From positions 124,001 to 188,000 of the forward strand of contig JAIYAP010000041.1 in the NCBI GenBank assembly GCA_027488935.1: DNA of 64,000 nt, given 5' to 3'. The notes beneath the pieces are model-generated. The model did not search any database. It saw nothing but the letters and a program-made list of their open reading frames with translations, and was not told the DNA's origin. Below, piece after piece: positions 34,501 to 43,309 of the stretch. The position numbers were made by a program, and so were the translations under genes. Position 1 is the stretch's first letter; each line of letters opens with the position of its first letter. Origin of the DNA: Saprospiraceae bacterium (GTDB lineage: Bacteria > Bacteroidota > Bacteroidia > Chitinophagales > Saprospiraceae).

Positions 34501-34579
34501 GGCCACTCACGGCAGTTTGCGCGAAAAGGCCTGCTTGCAACAAGCAGGATAGCAGAAAGAGTAAAATGGGTTTGCGCAT
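31529..34579 (-). CDS. SusC/RagA-family TonB-dependent outer-membrane transporter
   Basis: 1016 residues, normal for SusC. Signal peptide to 'LFAQ', a carboxypeptidase-regulatory-like module ('[33 protein letters not shown]'), a TonB-box-like '[17 protein letters not shown]', a plug with the SusC signature '[43 protein letters not shown]', then a ~780-residue 22-strand barrel ending in '[10 protein letters not shown]'. It imports oligosaccharides into the periplasm with energy from TonB. With its SusD partner and GH16 enzymes it defines a polysaccharide utilisation locus, most likely for laminarin-type glucan. Confidence 0.95.
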   Translation of the reverse strand: [1016 protein letters not shown]

Positions 34580-34612
34580 GGTTAGAATTTTACTTAAAAA
34601 AAATGAAAAGTA

Positions 34613-36667
34613 CTACAACTTGATGATTCTGCGATTGCTTACCCGGGCATTATCTTGTACAAAAATGGTGTACATGCCTTTAGGCCAATTGGCAGTTTCA
34701 ATTTGCAGCTGTTCTGTCTGGTTGCTGTACCGCGCCTGGTACATTTCCCGGCCGCTTGCATTGAGTACGCGCAGGAATAAATTGCCTTGAATCGCCTGGC
34801 TGAACAGCACTTGTACTTGATCTGTTGCGATGCTTGGCTGTACTTTAATCCAGTTGGCATCCAAAGGCAGGTTTTGCGTGCCAATGGTGCAATCGGTATT
34901 GGTTGCACAAGATGCGAAACATGTAGCAATGACGGTATCCTGGGTTACCGGATTCAGGAAACGGTCGTTGAAGTTGGTTGGAATGGCACATGGCTGACCC
35001 GCAATATTTTCTTTGCAGGAGTAATCAGGACAAGCGCCGTTGGCAAAATCGTAAAAAGTGCTGTAACCGCGCTGGCGTTCAATCTGGATGCTGAACACAC
35101 CATCGCCATCGTCGTCTTTCATGCGGAAACGGCCACCTGGATTGCCAAAGTCGCCACCACCTGCGAGGTAAACACCGCTTGCTTCCGGGGTGTACGTGCC
35201 CATGCCCAGATTTACCGTAATCTTGACGGCATCATTACAGCCATAACAACTGCTAAAACAAACGGGGCCTACGGTTGCGTTGCCGGTGAGGACCAATTTG
35301 CGGTTTACATATATATTGGTACCGTCGATGGTGGTTTGCGTACAAGTCGTTGTTGGGTCAAAATTTTCTGATGCTGCAAAGTTGTCGAGGGTAAATTTGT
35401 ATTCATACAGGCCTACTGGCAAATTGAGGGTGCCTTCAAATACTTTATCGCCATCTGCATCGGTGAGCGGGTTGGCATCGCCTGCGAAGTTGTTGAACGT
35501 ACCGCTCACATATACTTTGGTGTAAGCGCCCTGGTATTTGCTCATGTCTACTTTAAAAGTAACATCGGCCTTGGGTGTAGCACCCGCAGAACAAACAACA
35601 ATATCATCCACATAAAATACCAAATCGGTGGTTGGACTTACGCCGAAATCGGCAAATAACACGATCCGGTTGTACACTTTACCCGTTGATGGTAAATTGG
35701 GCGCTTCAATGGAAGGAATAGATGGATCAAAAGTGAGTTCTACCCATTTATTTACTTCGGTATTGGCCACCGTTTGTACCCAGTTAGCCCCCCCGTTTGA
35801 GGAGTCTTCTAATTTTAAAGTCAGGTTACCCGGATGGTCGGTGTGGAATTTAATTCTGATTTGACCACCATTCAGCAGACTTACTTGCGAAGTTGGGTTG
35901 GGTGCGGTGAAGGCACCGGCCCAAACTTGTGCACCGGTCGGTTTTTTAAACTCCAATACTTTCGCGCTGGTGTTAATACCGGTTGGGTTCGGGTTGTTGA
36001 TGGTGGCAGATAATTGCGCTTCGAGGGAACTGCCGAAATACTGGAATGTTGTATTGGTAAGTGGTGCTTCAAAATCGAGTACCGTGTTGCAAACAATGGC
36101 TTGCTCCACCTGAATATCGTCAATATATGTAACCACATCCGCAGCAGGACTTACACCAAAATCGGTGAACAGCGTTACCGTATTATAGATATGGCCGCTG
36201 GCAGGCTGGTTCGGTCCTTCAATGGACGGAACGGTTACATCAAATACCAGGGTTTCCCAGCCATTGACAACCGTGTTTACTTTGGTTTGTACCCAGTTCG
36301 GGCCACCATCAGAAGAACCTTCTAACTTCAGGGTCAGGTTGCCGATATGATCCATGTGTACTTTCACGGATATTTTGGTATTGGTGATCACATTGACCGG
36401 TGTTGTTGGGTTGGGTGCCGAAAACGCACCTGCCCATACTTGCGCGCCAACGGGCTTTTTAAATTCCATCACTTTTGCGCTGGTATTTGGCGCAGTTGGA
36501 TTTGGGTTGGCGACAACATTGGTGAGAGACGCCTCTAAGGAACTGCCAAAATATTGGAAGGTCGTACTCGTAGCAGGTGCTTCGAAATCCAGTACGACTA
36601 CTTGTGCCGAGGCGAATTGCCATACTGCACAGAAAATCAGGATCAGGGAGTGCAATGATTTATTCAT
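34613..36667 (-). CDS. Secreted multimodular glycan-binding-like protein with internal duplication and T9SS type A domain
   Basis: 684 residues from the ATG at 36667 (signal ends 'QFASA'). Two tandem ~170-residue beta-sandwich modules are strongly alike: each has 'LDFEAP..(S/N)TTFQYFGSSLEA', 'EFKKP.GAQVWAGAF.APNPT', 'GNLTLKLE.SS.GG.NWVQT' and ends 'FGVSP..D...YIDDI'. A third module (~370-480) looks like a starch-binding/CBM20-type fold ('KVYVSGTFNNFAGDANP'). A Cys-rich module follows, and a T9SS type A domain ends the protein. No catalytic motif was seen. As first gene of the operon it is probably a surface or secreted binder of the glucan. Confidence 0.78.
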   Translation of the reverse strand: MNKSLHSLILIFCAVWQFASAQVVVLDFEAPATSTTFQYFGSSLEASLTNVVANPNPTAPNTSAKVMEFKKPVGAQVWAGAFSAPNPTTPVNVITNTKISVKVHMDHIGNLTLKLEGSSDGGPNWVQTKVNTVVNGWETLVFDVTVPSIEGPNQPASGHIYNTVTLFTDFGVSPAADVVTYIDDIQVEQAIVCNTVLDFEAPLTNTTFQYFGSSLEAQLSATINNPNPTGINTSAKVLEFKKPTGAQVWAGAFTAPNPTSQVSLLNGGQIRIKFHTDHPGNLTLKLEDSSNGGANWVQTVANTEVNKWVELTFDPSIPSIEAPNLPSTGKVYNRIVLFADFGVSPTTDLVFYVDDIVVCSAGATPKADVTFKVDMSKYQGAYTKVYVSGTFNNFAGDANPLTDADGDKVFEGTLNLPVGLYEYKFTLDNFAASENFDPTTTCTQTTIDGTNIYVNRKLVLTGNATVGPVCFSSCYGCNDAVKITVNLGMGTYTPEASGVYLAGGGDFGNPGGRFRMKDDDGDGVFSIQIERQRGYSTFYDFANGACPDYSCKENIAGQPCAIPTNFNDRFLNPVTQDTVIATCFASCATNTDCTIGTQNLPLDANWIKVQPSIATDQVQVLFSQAIQGNLFLRVLNASGREMYQARYSNQTEQLQIETANWPKGMYTIFVQDNARVSNRRIIKL

Positions 36668-36724
36668 GTTTGGTGATGATTTGAATTTTAAAATATTATT
36701 TTGTGATAAGAAGATTGTGGGGAT

Positions 36725-36732
36725 CAAAATTA
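36725..36732 (-). promoter_or_regulatory. -7 promoter box of the GH16/SusCD operon
   Basis: Minus-strand TAATTTTG matches TAnnTTTG, 57 nt upstream of the first ATG of the operon (36667). Confidence 0.45.
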
Positions 36733-36765
36733 GGAATACACGCAACCAATTAAAGTAAATTAACC

Positions 36766-36815
36766 TACGACACTGTTACGCGTAGCCCAAAAACAACTAC
36801 GACAACAGTACGACA
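36766..36815. promoter_or_regulatory. Cluster of three TACGACA direct repeats, candidate operator
   Basis: TACGACA occurs at 36766-36772, 36798-36804 and 36809-36815 in the 228-bp gap between the operon and its divergent regulator. The last two are 11 bp apart, one helical turn. The first is also part of an inverted pair CTACG/CGTAG (36765-36769, 36781-36785). They are plausible binding sites for the LuxR-type regulator next door. Confidence 0.4.
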
Positions 36816-36895
36816 CACTTGCATTTTTACCCCTGCACAACCCATTTCCGAATTATTTTATACTTTGGCGTACTTTATCATTCGCATAAATTGAA

Positions 36896-39781
36896 ATGGG
36901 CAAAAAAATATGGTGGTGGGTAGCACTCTTGTGCTGTAGCGAGGCGGTGGCGCAACCTGGCATCCTGGGTTTGCCGCCCGTTACCAATTTTCAAAAGCGT
37001 ATTTACCAGGCTGGAACCCAAAGTTGGGACATCGCACAGGATGCGCGCGGCATGCTTTATTTTGCAAATAATGAAGGGCTGCTACAATACGACGGCACTT
37101 TTTGGACGTGCTATCCGATTGCCAACGGCACCTGTGTTCGGGCGATCCTGGTTGCGCCTGCCCATCGAATTTATGTAGGTGGTCAGGGCGATTTGGGGTA
37201 TTTCTGTCCGAATACCCTCGGCCGCTTAACCTACTATTCGCTGCTTGCACAAATCCCGGAAGCGCAACGCCGTTTTGAAGATGTTTGGGATATTGCCCAG
37301 ACTGCCGATGGCGCCGTTTGGTTTCGCACCAACGACCGGGTGTTTCGCTACCAAAACAACCAGATGCAAGTGTTGCTGGCGGGCAGTAATTTGCGTTTCC
37401 TCCAGGCCGTCAACGGGGTACTGTTTGTAGAAGATGTTGAAAAGGGCTTGTTAAAATGTGACGGACAAAACTTTATACCCGTCAACCCAAACCTGCGTTT
37501 TGGCAGCCCGGTCACCGGCGCGGTTGGCTTTGGGGGCGATACCGTGCTGATTACTACTTTAAAAAACGGCATTTATTGTTACCAAAATAACCAACTGAAC
37601 CCTTGGCCGACCTCCGTAGATGCTTTTTTATGTCAAAAACGGATTTACGCATGCACCCGGGTTGGAAACGGGCAAATAGCGTTTGGTACCTCGTTGGGAG
37701 GTATGTTGGTGATGGACTTGAACCGACGCCCTTTGTTGTGGTTGGAAAAAAATGCCGGACTGCAAAACAACAATGTGCTCAGTATTTTCTGCGACCGGGC
37801 GCAAAATCTTTGGCTGGGCCTCGATAATGGCATCGACCTGGTGGAAATGAGTGCTCCTTTTTACCGCTTGCTGCCCGACCCCGCCTTGCAAGGCACGGGT
37901 TATGCCGCCACCGTGTACGATCAGCAATTGTACTTAGGCAGTTCGAATGGCCTGTACACAAAACATTGGAAAGACTATTACGACCCCTTTGCCCGACTCG
38001 ACTTCGACCTGGTGCCTACTACGACAGGACAGGTATGGGCACTACAACAAGTGGATCAGACCTTGTTTATGGGGCACCATGAGGGGGCCTTTCAAATCAA
38101 AAACAACCAGGCAAACAGCCTTTCAAACCAGCCGGGCGCCTGGACATTTCTCCCTATTGATGATACAACCCTAATTGCTGGCGCTTACAATGGACTGTCC
38201 CTCTATACCCGCCAAAACAAACAAGGAAACTGGAAATATGTCCGGCACCTGCTGGGGCTCGACGAATCCTGCCGCATCATGGTGCGCGAAAGCAGCGGTG
38301 CAATCTGGATGTCGCATCCCTACCGAGGCGTGTTTAAAATTCAATTGCAAGCCGACCGACAGCATGTTGCGGTGCAGCGCTTTGGAAAAGACCACGGTTT
38401 GCCCTCCGATTTATTCAATTATGTATTTAAAATAGGGGACATTGCCGTGGTGGCCGCCGAACATGGTATTTATCGTTTTGATGCTGCTGCGGGCAAATTC
38501 ATACCGGCAACCGAACTGAACCATTGGCTCGATCCGGCACACGGGCGCACACGTTACCTGCGGGAAGACGCGCGCGGTAATATTTGGTTTAGTCAGGGAA
38601 ATAATGTCGGAGTACTTTGGGTAGAAGATGAGGGCGTACACAAACGAGTACACAAAGAACTTTTCCCGGCCCTAAATGGCCAATTGGTGGGCGGTTTTGA
38701 GCATATTTACCCTTATAATGCGCAAAATGTGTTTTTTGGAACCGAAAAAGGCTTTATGCTGCTCAACCCGGATCGGCTGCACAAATCCGATACCACCCTG
38801 CAAGTTGTGATCAACAGTGTGCGGTTCCCCGATTTGCAGGATAGCCTACTATATGGAGGTTTTCCGGCCGATCCCAAGTTGGCGATGGGACTACCAGCCC
38901 AGCGCAACAACTTGCATTTTTCCTTTTCGGCAACGGTTTATGCCCAGGCCGACCCCGTGCAATACAGTGTGCGCCTCGAAGGGTTAGATGCTGTTTGGTC
39001 GCCCTGGAGTACCAAAACCGAACGCGATTTTGCCCACTTGCCCACCGGGAAATACACCTTTATGGTAAAGGCCCGCACTGCTTCCGGCCTCGAAAGTGCT
39101 GTGTGTACCTTTACGTTTCGGATTTTACCACCCTGGTATGCCAGCCGCTGGGCTTACCTCTTGTATGCAGCGTTTTCTATTGCGGTTTTGGTAGCTTCCT
39201 TCCGGCGCCAACGGGTGCGTTTTGAGGCCGAAAAGGCCGCGCTCACCACCGAACACCAGGAACAAAGCGAAGCACAACGCCGCCGCATGGAACAATCAGA
39301 ACAGGAAATCGTGCGCCTGCAAAACGAAAAACTGGAAAATGAGGTACAGTTTAAAAACAAAGAACTGGCGCTGGCAACCATGCATTTGGTGCAAAAAGGG
39401 GAAATATTGAGCAGTATTCAGGAAGAGCTGCAAAAAACATTGCAAAAAACGCAAGACGGAAAAGCCCTGCGCGATGACCTCCAGCGCATTATGCGGATGG
39501 TGCAATACGATACCCAGTTAGACAACGATTGGGAGCAATTTGCCGTGCATTTCGATTCGGTTTATGGCGATTTTCTCAAACGCCTGCGGGAACGGCATCC
39601 ACAACTCAGTCCGTATGACCTGCGCCTCAGCGCTTACCTGCGGATGAACTTGAGCAGCAAGGAATTAGCACATTTAATGAATATTTCGGTGCGCGGCGTG
39701 GAGGGCAGTCGCTATCGGTTGCGGAAAAAATTGAATTTGGGCGGAGAAGATCATTTGGTGGAGTATTTGATGAATGTTTAA
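36896..39781 (+). CDS. Membrane-spanning beta-propeller regulator with Y_Y_Y domain and LuxR-type HTH
   Basis: 961 residues. Signal peptide (to 'AVAQP'), then a long periplasmic sensor of two-component-regulator-propeller repeats (~45-650; 'WDIAQDARGMLYFANNEGLLQYDG', 'DIAQTADGAVWFRTNDRVFRY'). A Y_Y_Y domain follows (~690-745), one membrane helix (~752-772), and a cytoplasmic coiled coil rich in Glu/Gln/Arg (~775-860). The C terminus is a LuxR-type helix-turn-helix (~900-961; 'LSPYDLRLSAYLRMNLSSKELAHLMNISVRGVEGSRYRLRKKL'). There is no histidine kinase or receiver, unlike hybrid two-component sensors of other utilisation loci. It probably senses glucan fragments in the periplasm and regulates the divergent operon directly from the membrane. 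Confidence 0.85.
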   Translation: MGKKIWWWVALLCCSEAVAQPGILGLPPVTNFQKRIYQAGTQSWDIAQDARGMLYFANNEGLLQYDGTFWTCYPIANGTCVRAILVAPAHRIYVGGQGDLGYFCPNTLGRLTYYSLLAQIPEAQRRFEDVWDIAQTADGAVWFRTNDRVFRYQNNQMQVLLAGSNLRFLQAVNGVLFVEDVEKGLLKCDGQNFIPVNPNLRFGSPVTGAVGFGGDTVLITTLKNGIYCYQNNQLNPWPTSVDAFLCQKRIYACTRVGNGQIAFGTSLGGMLVMDLNRRPLLWLEKNAGLQNNNVLSIFCDRAQNLWLGLDNGIDLVEMSAPFYRLLPDPALQGTGYAATVYDQQLYLGSSNGLYTKHWKDYYDPFARLDFDLVPTTTGQVWALQQVDQTLFMGHHEGAFQIKNNQANSLSNQPGAWTFLPIDDTTLIAGAYNGLSLYTRQNKQGNWKYVRHLLGLDESCRIMVRESSGAIWMSHPYRGVFKIQLQADRQHVAVQRFGKDHGLPSDLFNYVFKIGDIAVVAAEHGIYRFDAAAGKFIPATELNHWLDPAHGRTRYLREDARGNIWFSQGNNVGVLWVEDEGVHKRVHKELFPALNGQLVGGFEHIYPYNAQNVFFGTEKGFMLLNPDRLHKSDTTLQVVINSVRFPDLQDSLLYGGFPADPKLAMGLPAQRNNLHFSFSATVYAQADPVQYSVRLEGLDAVWSPWSTKTERDFAHLPTGKYTFMVKARTASGLESAVCTFTFRILPPWYASRWAYLLYAAFSIAVLVASFRRQRVRFEAEKAALTTEHQEQSEAQRRRMEQSEQEIVRLQNEKLENEVQFKNKELALATMHLVQKGEILSSIQEELQKTLQKTQDGKALRDDLQRIMRMVQYDTQLDNDWEQFAVHFDSVYGDFLKRLRERHPQLSPYDLRLSAYLRMNLSSKELAHLMNISVRGVEGSRYRLRKKLNLGGEDHLVEYLMNV

Positions 39782-39802
39782 GGGGCTACCGTTTCAAGCC
39801 AA

Positions 39803-40711
39803 TTATTTACCCAAATATTGTCCATATACGCCTTTTACCACTTCTGCCATTGCCGCAAGCAGCCGCCGCCTCGGGAAATTGTTCACCGTAACCAGGGTGA
39901 TCTCCCGCGTAGGACAAGGCTCGGCAAAATTGCGTACTTGTGCCAGCTGATGCGCGCCCAAAAAACGGGTCGCCATCAAAGGCAAGATGGTAATGCCTTG
40001 TTGGGCATCAACTAAGTGAACCAGGGTTTCCAGACTGCCCGATTCATACCGCAAACGCGCCGTATTGTGGTCTTTGGAGCGCAATGCACACAAATGCAAT
40101 ACCTGCCCACGCAAGCAATGCCCCTCTTCCAGTAGCCAAAGATGCGCTGGATTGATATCCTCCGGCAACAACAGTTTTTTATGAAATGCCACCTCCGAAG
40201 GCGACACATAGGCTACAAAAGGCTCTTTGAACAGTGGAATACTGTTTAAACGAACATCTTCAACAGGGGTAGCCATCAAGCCCATATCAATTTCGCCCGA
40301 TTTTACAGCATCCAACAGCCGCTCGGTCACCATTTCCCGAACGTTAAACTTCAGGTCGGGATGCTCCAACATCAAACGCGGTAATAAAGTGGGCAATAAA
40401 TAAGGTGCCAGGGTGGGAATCACGCCCAGGCGTACCTCCCCTTTAATATGGTGCTGCAATTCGGAAGCATAGTCCCGCAAACGCCCCACATCGGCCAGGA
40501 TCTGCCGAATATGTACCACCATCGCCTGCCCTTCCCGGGTAAGTTCCACCGGCTGCCTGCTCCGGTCAAAAATCTGCACCCCCAGTTCGCCTTCCAGTTT
40601 TTGAATCATCATGCTCAACGTCGGCTGGGTCACATAACAATGCGCCGCCGCCCGGGCAAAATGCTGGTGCTGCGCCACCGCCAACACATATTCTAGTTGT
40701 TGCAGGTTCAT
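39803..40711 (-). CDS. oxyR: Hydrogen peroxide-sensing LysR-type regulator OxyR
   Basis: 302 residues. An N-terminal LysR winged helix ('MNLQQLEYVLAVAQHQHFARAAAHCYVTQPTLSMMIQKLE') is followed by a substrate-binding-like domain. The redox pair is exactly at E. coli OxyR numbering: C199 and C208 in 'EEGHCLRGQVLHLC'. C199 is oxidised by H2O2 and forms a disulfide with C208, switching on catalase/peroxidase genes. No target gene is adjacent: the next gene is a secreted protease over 450 bp away. A -7 box (40741-40748) precedes it. Confidence 0.92.
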   Translation of the reverse strand: MNLQQLEYVLAVAQHQHFARAAAHCYVTQPTLSMMIQKLEGELGVQIFDRSRQPVELTREGQAMVVHIRQILADVGRLRDYASELQHHIKGEVRLGVIPTLAPYLLPTLLPRLMLEHPDLKFNVREMVTERLLDAVKSGEIDMGLMATPVEDVRLNSIPLFKEPFVAYVSPSEVAFHKKLLLPEDINPAHLWLLEEGHCLRGQVLHLCALRSKDHNTARLRYESGSLETLVHLVDAQQGITILPLMATRFLGAHQLAQVRNFAEPCPTREITLVTVNNFPRRRLLAAMAEVVKGVYGQYLGK

Positions 40712-41164
40712 GCCAGATAGATTTTATTGATACAAAGACACAAAATTATTGCGTTTGTTTATCAAAAAAGAAAAAATCGAGAAACAGGCATATTAATACA
40801 AGTATACGGTAAAGGCGCGGCTGCATACCCTTTTATTGAATACCGAATTTCGACAATACCCAATACATTATTCTGAATAAATATAAAAAATCAGATACAT
40901 ATTTATGTAAAATCCAAATTTAACAGAAAAAAAGATCTCAAATGTTTCTTTTTAAAATCCAAAGTATATTATAATTGCAGTATCAAACAATAAATGCCCG
41001 CCAAGAACAGTCCTTGCGCCTGTTTTTTTCAAAACACTATGTAATCGGTTTACGATGTTGTGTCTGCCCGGCACAACCAATCCGTTATGCTTCCTTCGGT
41101 GCATGAATTATAATCCATTTTCCTGGCATTGTTCATTTCACCTTTTAATATCAAATATTGCTTT
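40712..41164. other. 453-bp AT-rich divergent intergenic region
   Basis: Lies between oxyR and the metzincin gene. It holds the oxyR -7 box and long A/T runs (about 40760-40990) but no convincing reading frame, tRNA or clear terminator. It probably contains regulatory sites for both genes. An OxyR operator was looked for and not confidently found. Confidence 0.5.
40741..40748 (-). promoter_or_regulatory. -7 promoter box for oxyR
   Basis: Minus-strand TAATTTTG matches TAnnTTTG, 29 nt upstream of the oxyR ATG. Confidence 0.4.
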
Positions 41165-43252
41165 ATGAAAAAATTAATCACTTTTCCGTTGCTGTTGCTG
41201 GTCGTTTTTTGCTCCGCACAGTCTTTGAAGCCCATCGCTCAAATGGTTGCCGATGCCCGACAATCGGGTTCAGGCTTCAATGAAGCGCGCTTATTTACCC
41301 TGGCCGATGATGACCGCACGGTTTTGCCGGTAAAAGATGCCATCGTCTTAAATTGGGAAGCCAGCATGGCACAACAATTACGGGCGTATGCAGGCGCTCC
41401 TGTATCCCTTACCCTTCCATTTGAAAACAACAGTACCCTCACCCTTGATCTGGTACCCGCTAAAAATCTGAGCGATGCATTCCAGGTGCATGTCGCTACC
41501 CAGGAAGCAGCGGTGGAAGGCATCGATGCAGGGGTTCATTTTTGGGGAACCATTCAGGGCGATCCCGAATCGGTGGTCACCATCAGCGTCTTTGAAAATG
41601 AGGTGATTGGCATGATTGCTACTGCCGAAAACCAGTATACGATCGGCCTGTTACCCAATAGCCGGACCCAACAACACGTGCTTTACAAAGAAAGCGAACT
41701 GCCTCAATTCGGAAATCATGAATGCCACACCGATGACGTATTGCATCGCATTGGCGATACCGACACACCCGTAACGAGCCGCTCCGGTCCGGACAACTGC
41801 GTGCGTATGTTTATCGAAACCGATTACACCCTTTTCCAAAATAAAGGCAGTGTAGCCAATGTAGTAAGTTACGTTACAGGAGTTTTCAGCCAGGTTTCGG
41901 CACTTTATACGAATGAAACCGTCAATGTTGTAGTCAATGACATTTATGTTTGGAACGTAGTAGATCCTTATACGGGTCCTACTGCGAGCAATTACCTGAC
42001 CCAGTTCCGCAATGCCAAAAACGGGGTGTACAACGGCGATCTCGCGCACCTGGTAGGCATCAACAACCTGGGCGGCGTTGCTTACCTGGATGTATTGTGC
42101 AACAGTTATTATGGTGTAGGGTATAGCAGTATTAATGCTACCTACAGCAATGTCCCCACCTATTCCTGGACGGTAGAAGTACTTACCCACGAAATTGGAC
42201 ACAACCTAGGCTCCTCGCATACGCATGCCTGTGTATGGAATGGAAACAATTCGGCGATCGACGGTTGCGGCCCGACTGCAGGATACAGTGAAGGTTGTAC
42301 TGCTCCATTGCCTACGGGCGGCGGCACCATCATGAGCTATTGCCACCTCGTTTCGGGAGTTGGGATCAATTTTACCAAAGGGTTTGGCCCACAACCAGGC
42401 GATAAAATCAGAAGCGAAGTGTACAACGCACCTTGCCTGGTGGCCTGCGGCGGCGGCGGCGGATGTACCTACACCACCCTGAATTCGAATGGCTTTGATG
42501 CAAACTGGGGCATTTGGACCGATGGCGGTACCGATTGCGCACGCATCAACAACGCAACGTTTGCAAACTCTCCAACGTTCAGCATACAGTTGCGCGACAA
42601 TACAACCACCTCGGTCATGACCACCACCAACCAAAACTACACGAACTACGGCGAACTGACCGTCAATTTTTCCTATATTACCGTAAGTTTTGAAACCGGC
42701 GAAGACTTCTGGTTGCAAGTATCCACCAATGGCGGTTCAACGTACACCACTTATGGCGATTTCAATGCAGGAACCCAATTTACCAATAACAACCGCGCAT
42801 CGGGCTCGGTCGTGATTCCAGGTCCATTCACGAGCAATACCCGCATCCGATTCCGCGCCGACGCTTCCGACGACGACGATGTGGTGTATATCGACGATGT
42901 GGTGATTATCGGATGCATGAACAATCTAAATGGCAACGCGCCCGAAAGAAGCAAGGACCAAGGCGATGAAAATGCATTGGGAGAGGCCCAAATTGGTATC
43001 TCCAACCTGCAATCAGGCCCAAATCCAACCTCAGATGTATTCAATCTCATGTTCACTGCTGCGGCTGAAATGGATGTTGATTTAAGTATCAGCGACATTT
43101 CAGGCCGTGTTGTGTCCCAACACCAAATACGCACCGTGCCGGGCGAAAACCAGGCTAGTATGCAAGTAGGACATTTGTCAAAAGGGGTCTACATGGTGCA
43201 AATTCGTGCCGGAGCAGAAACCTACACGCAAAAAATGATCCTTTCAAAATAA
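41165..43252 (+). CDS. Secreted reprolysin-like (M12B-type) zinc metalloprotease with T9SS type A domain
   Basis: 695 residues from the ATG at 41165 (signal to 'FCSAQ'). A propeptide-like region (~20-190) leads to a metzincin catalytic domain (~200-430). The zinc site is H342-E343-x2-H346-x5-H352 ('THEIGHNLGSSHTH'), with a Met-turn 'GTIMSYCH' and paired Cys between. A Gly-rich linker and a jelly-roll MAM/CUB-like region (~440-600) follow, then a T9SS type A domain ('QSGPNPTSDVFNL', 'HLSKGVYMVQIRAG'). It degrades extracellular protein. A strong terminator follows (43310-43346). Confidence 0.9.
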   Translation: MKKLITFPLLLLVVFCSAQSLKPIAQMVADARQSGSGFNEARLFTLADDDRTVLPVKDAIVLNWEASMAQQLRAYAGAPVSLTLPFENNSTLTLDLVPAKNLSDAFQVHVATQEAAVEGIDAGVHFWGTIQGDPESVVTISVFENEVIGMIATAENQYTIGLLPNSRTQQHVLYKESELPQFGNHECHTDDVLHRIGDTDTPVTSRSGPDNCVRMFIETDYTLFQNKGSVANVVSYVTGVFSQVSALYTNETVNVVVNDIYVWNVVDPYTGPTASNYLTQFRNAKNGVYNGDLAHLVGINNLGGVAYLDVLCNSYYGVGYSSINATYSNVPTYSWTVEVLTHEIGHNLGSSHTHACVWNGNNSAIDGCGPTAGYSEGCTAPLPTGGGTIMSYCHLVSGVGINFTKGFGPQPGDKIRSEVYNAPCLVACGGGGGCTYTTLNSNGFDANWGIWTDGGTDCARINNATFANSPTFSIQLRDNTTTSVMTTTNQNYTNYGELTVNFSYITVSFETGEDFWLQVSTNGGSTYTTYGDFNAGTQFTNNNRASGSVVIPGPFTSNTRIRFRADASDDDDVVYIDDVVIIGCMNNLNGNAPERSKDQGDENALGEAQIGISNLQSGPNPTSDVFNLMFTAAAEMDVDLSISDISGRVVSQHQIRTVPGENQASMQVGHLSKGVYMVQIRAGAETYTQKMILSK

Positions 43253-43309
43253 TTTGAATATTCAGAGCCATTGTGAAGGGAATACAATGGCCCAAGCGGA
43301 TAAAATGCA

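Noticed and set aside
40712-41164. OxyR binding site search upstream of oxyR
   Set aside because: Some ATAG-like pieces are present but the spacing of a full OxyR site was not met.
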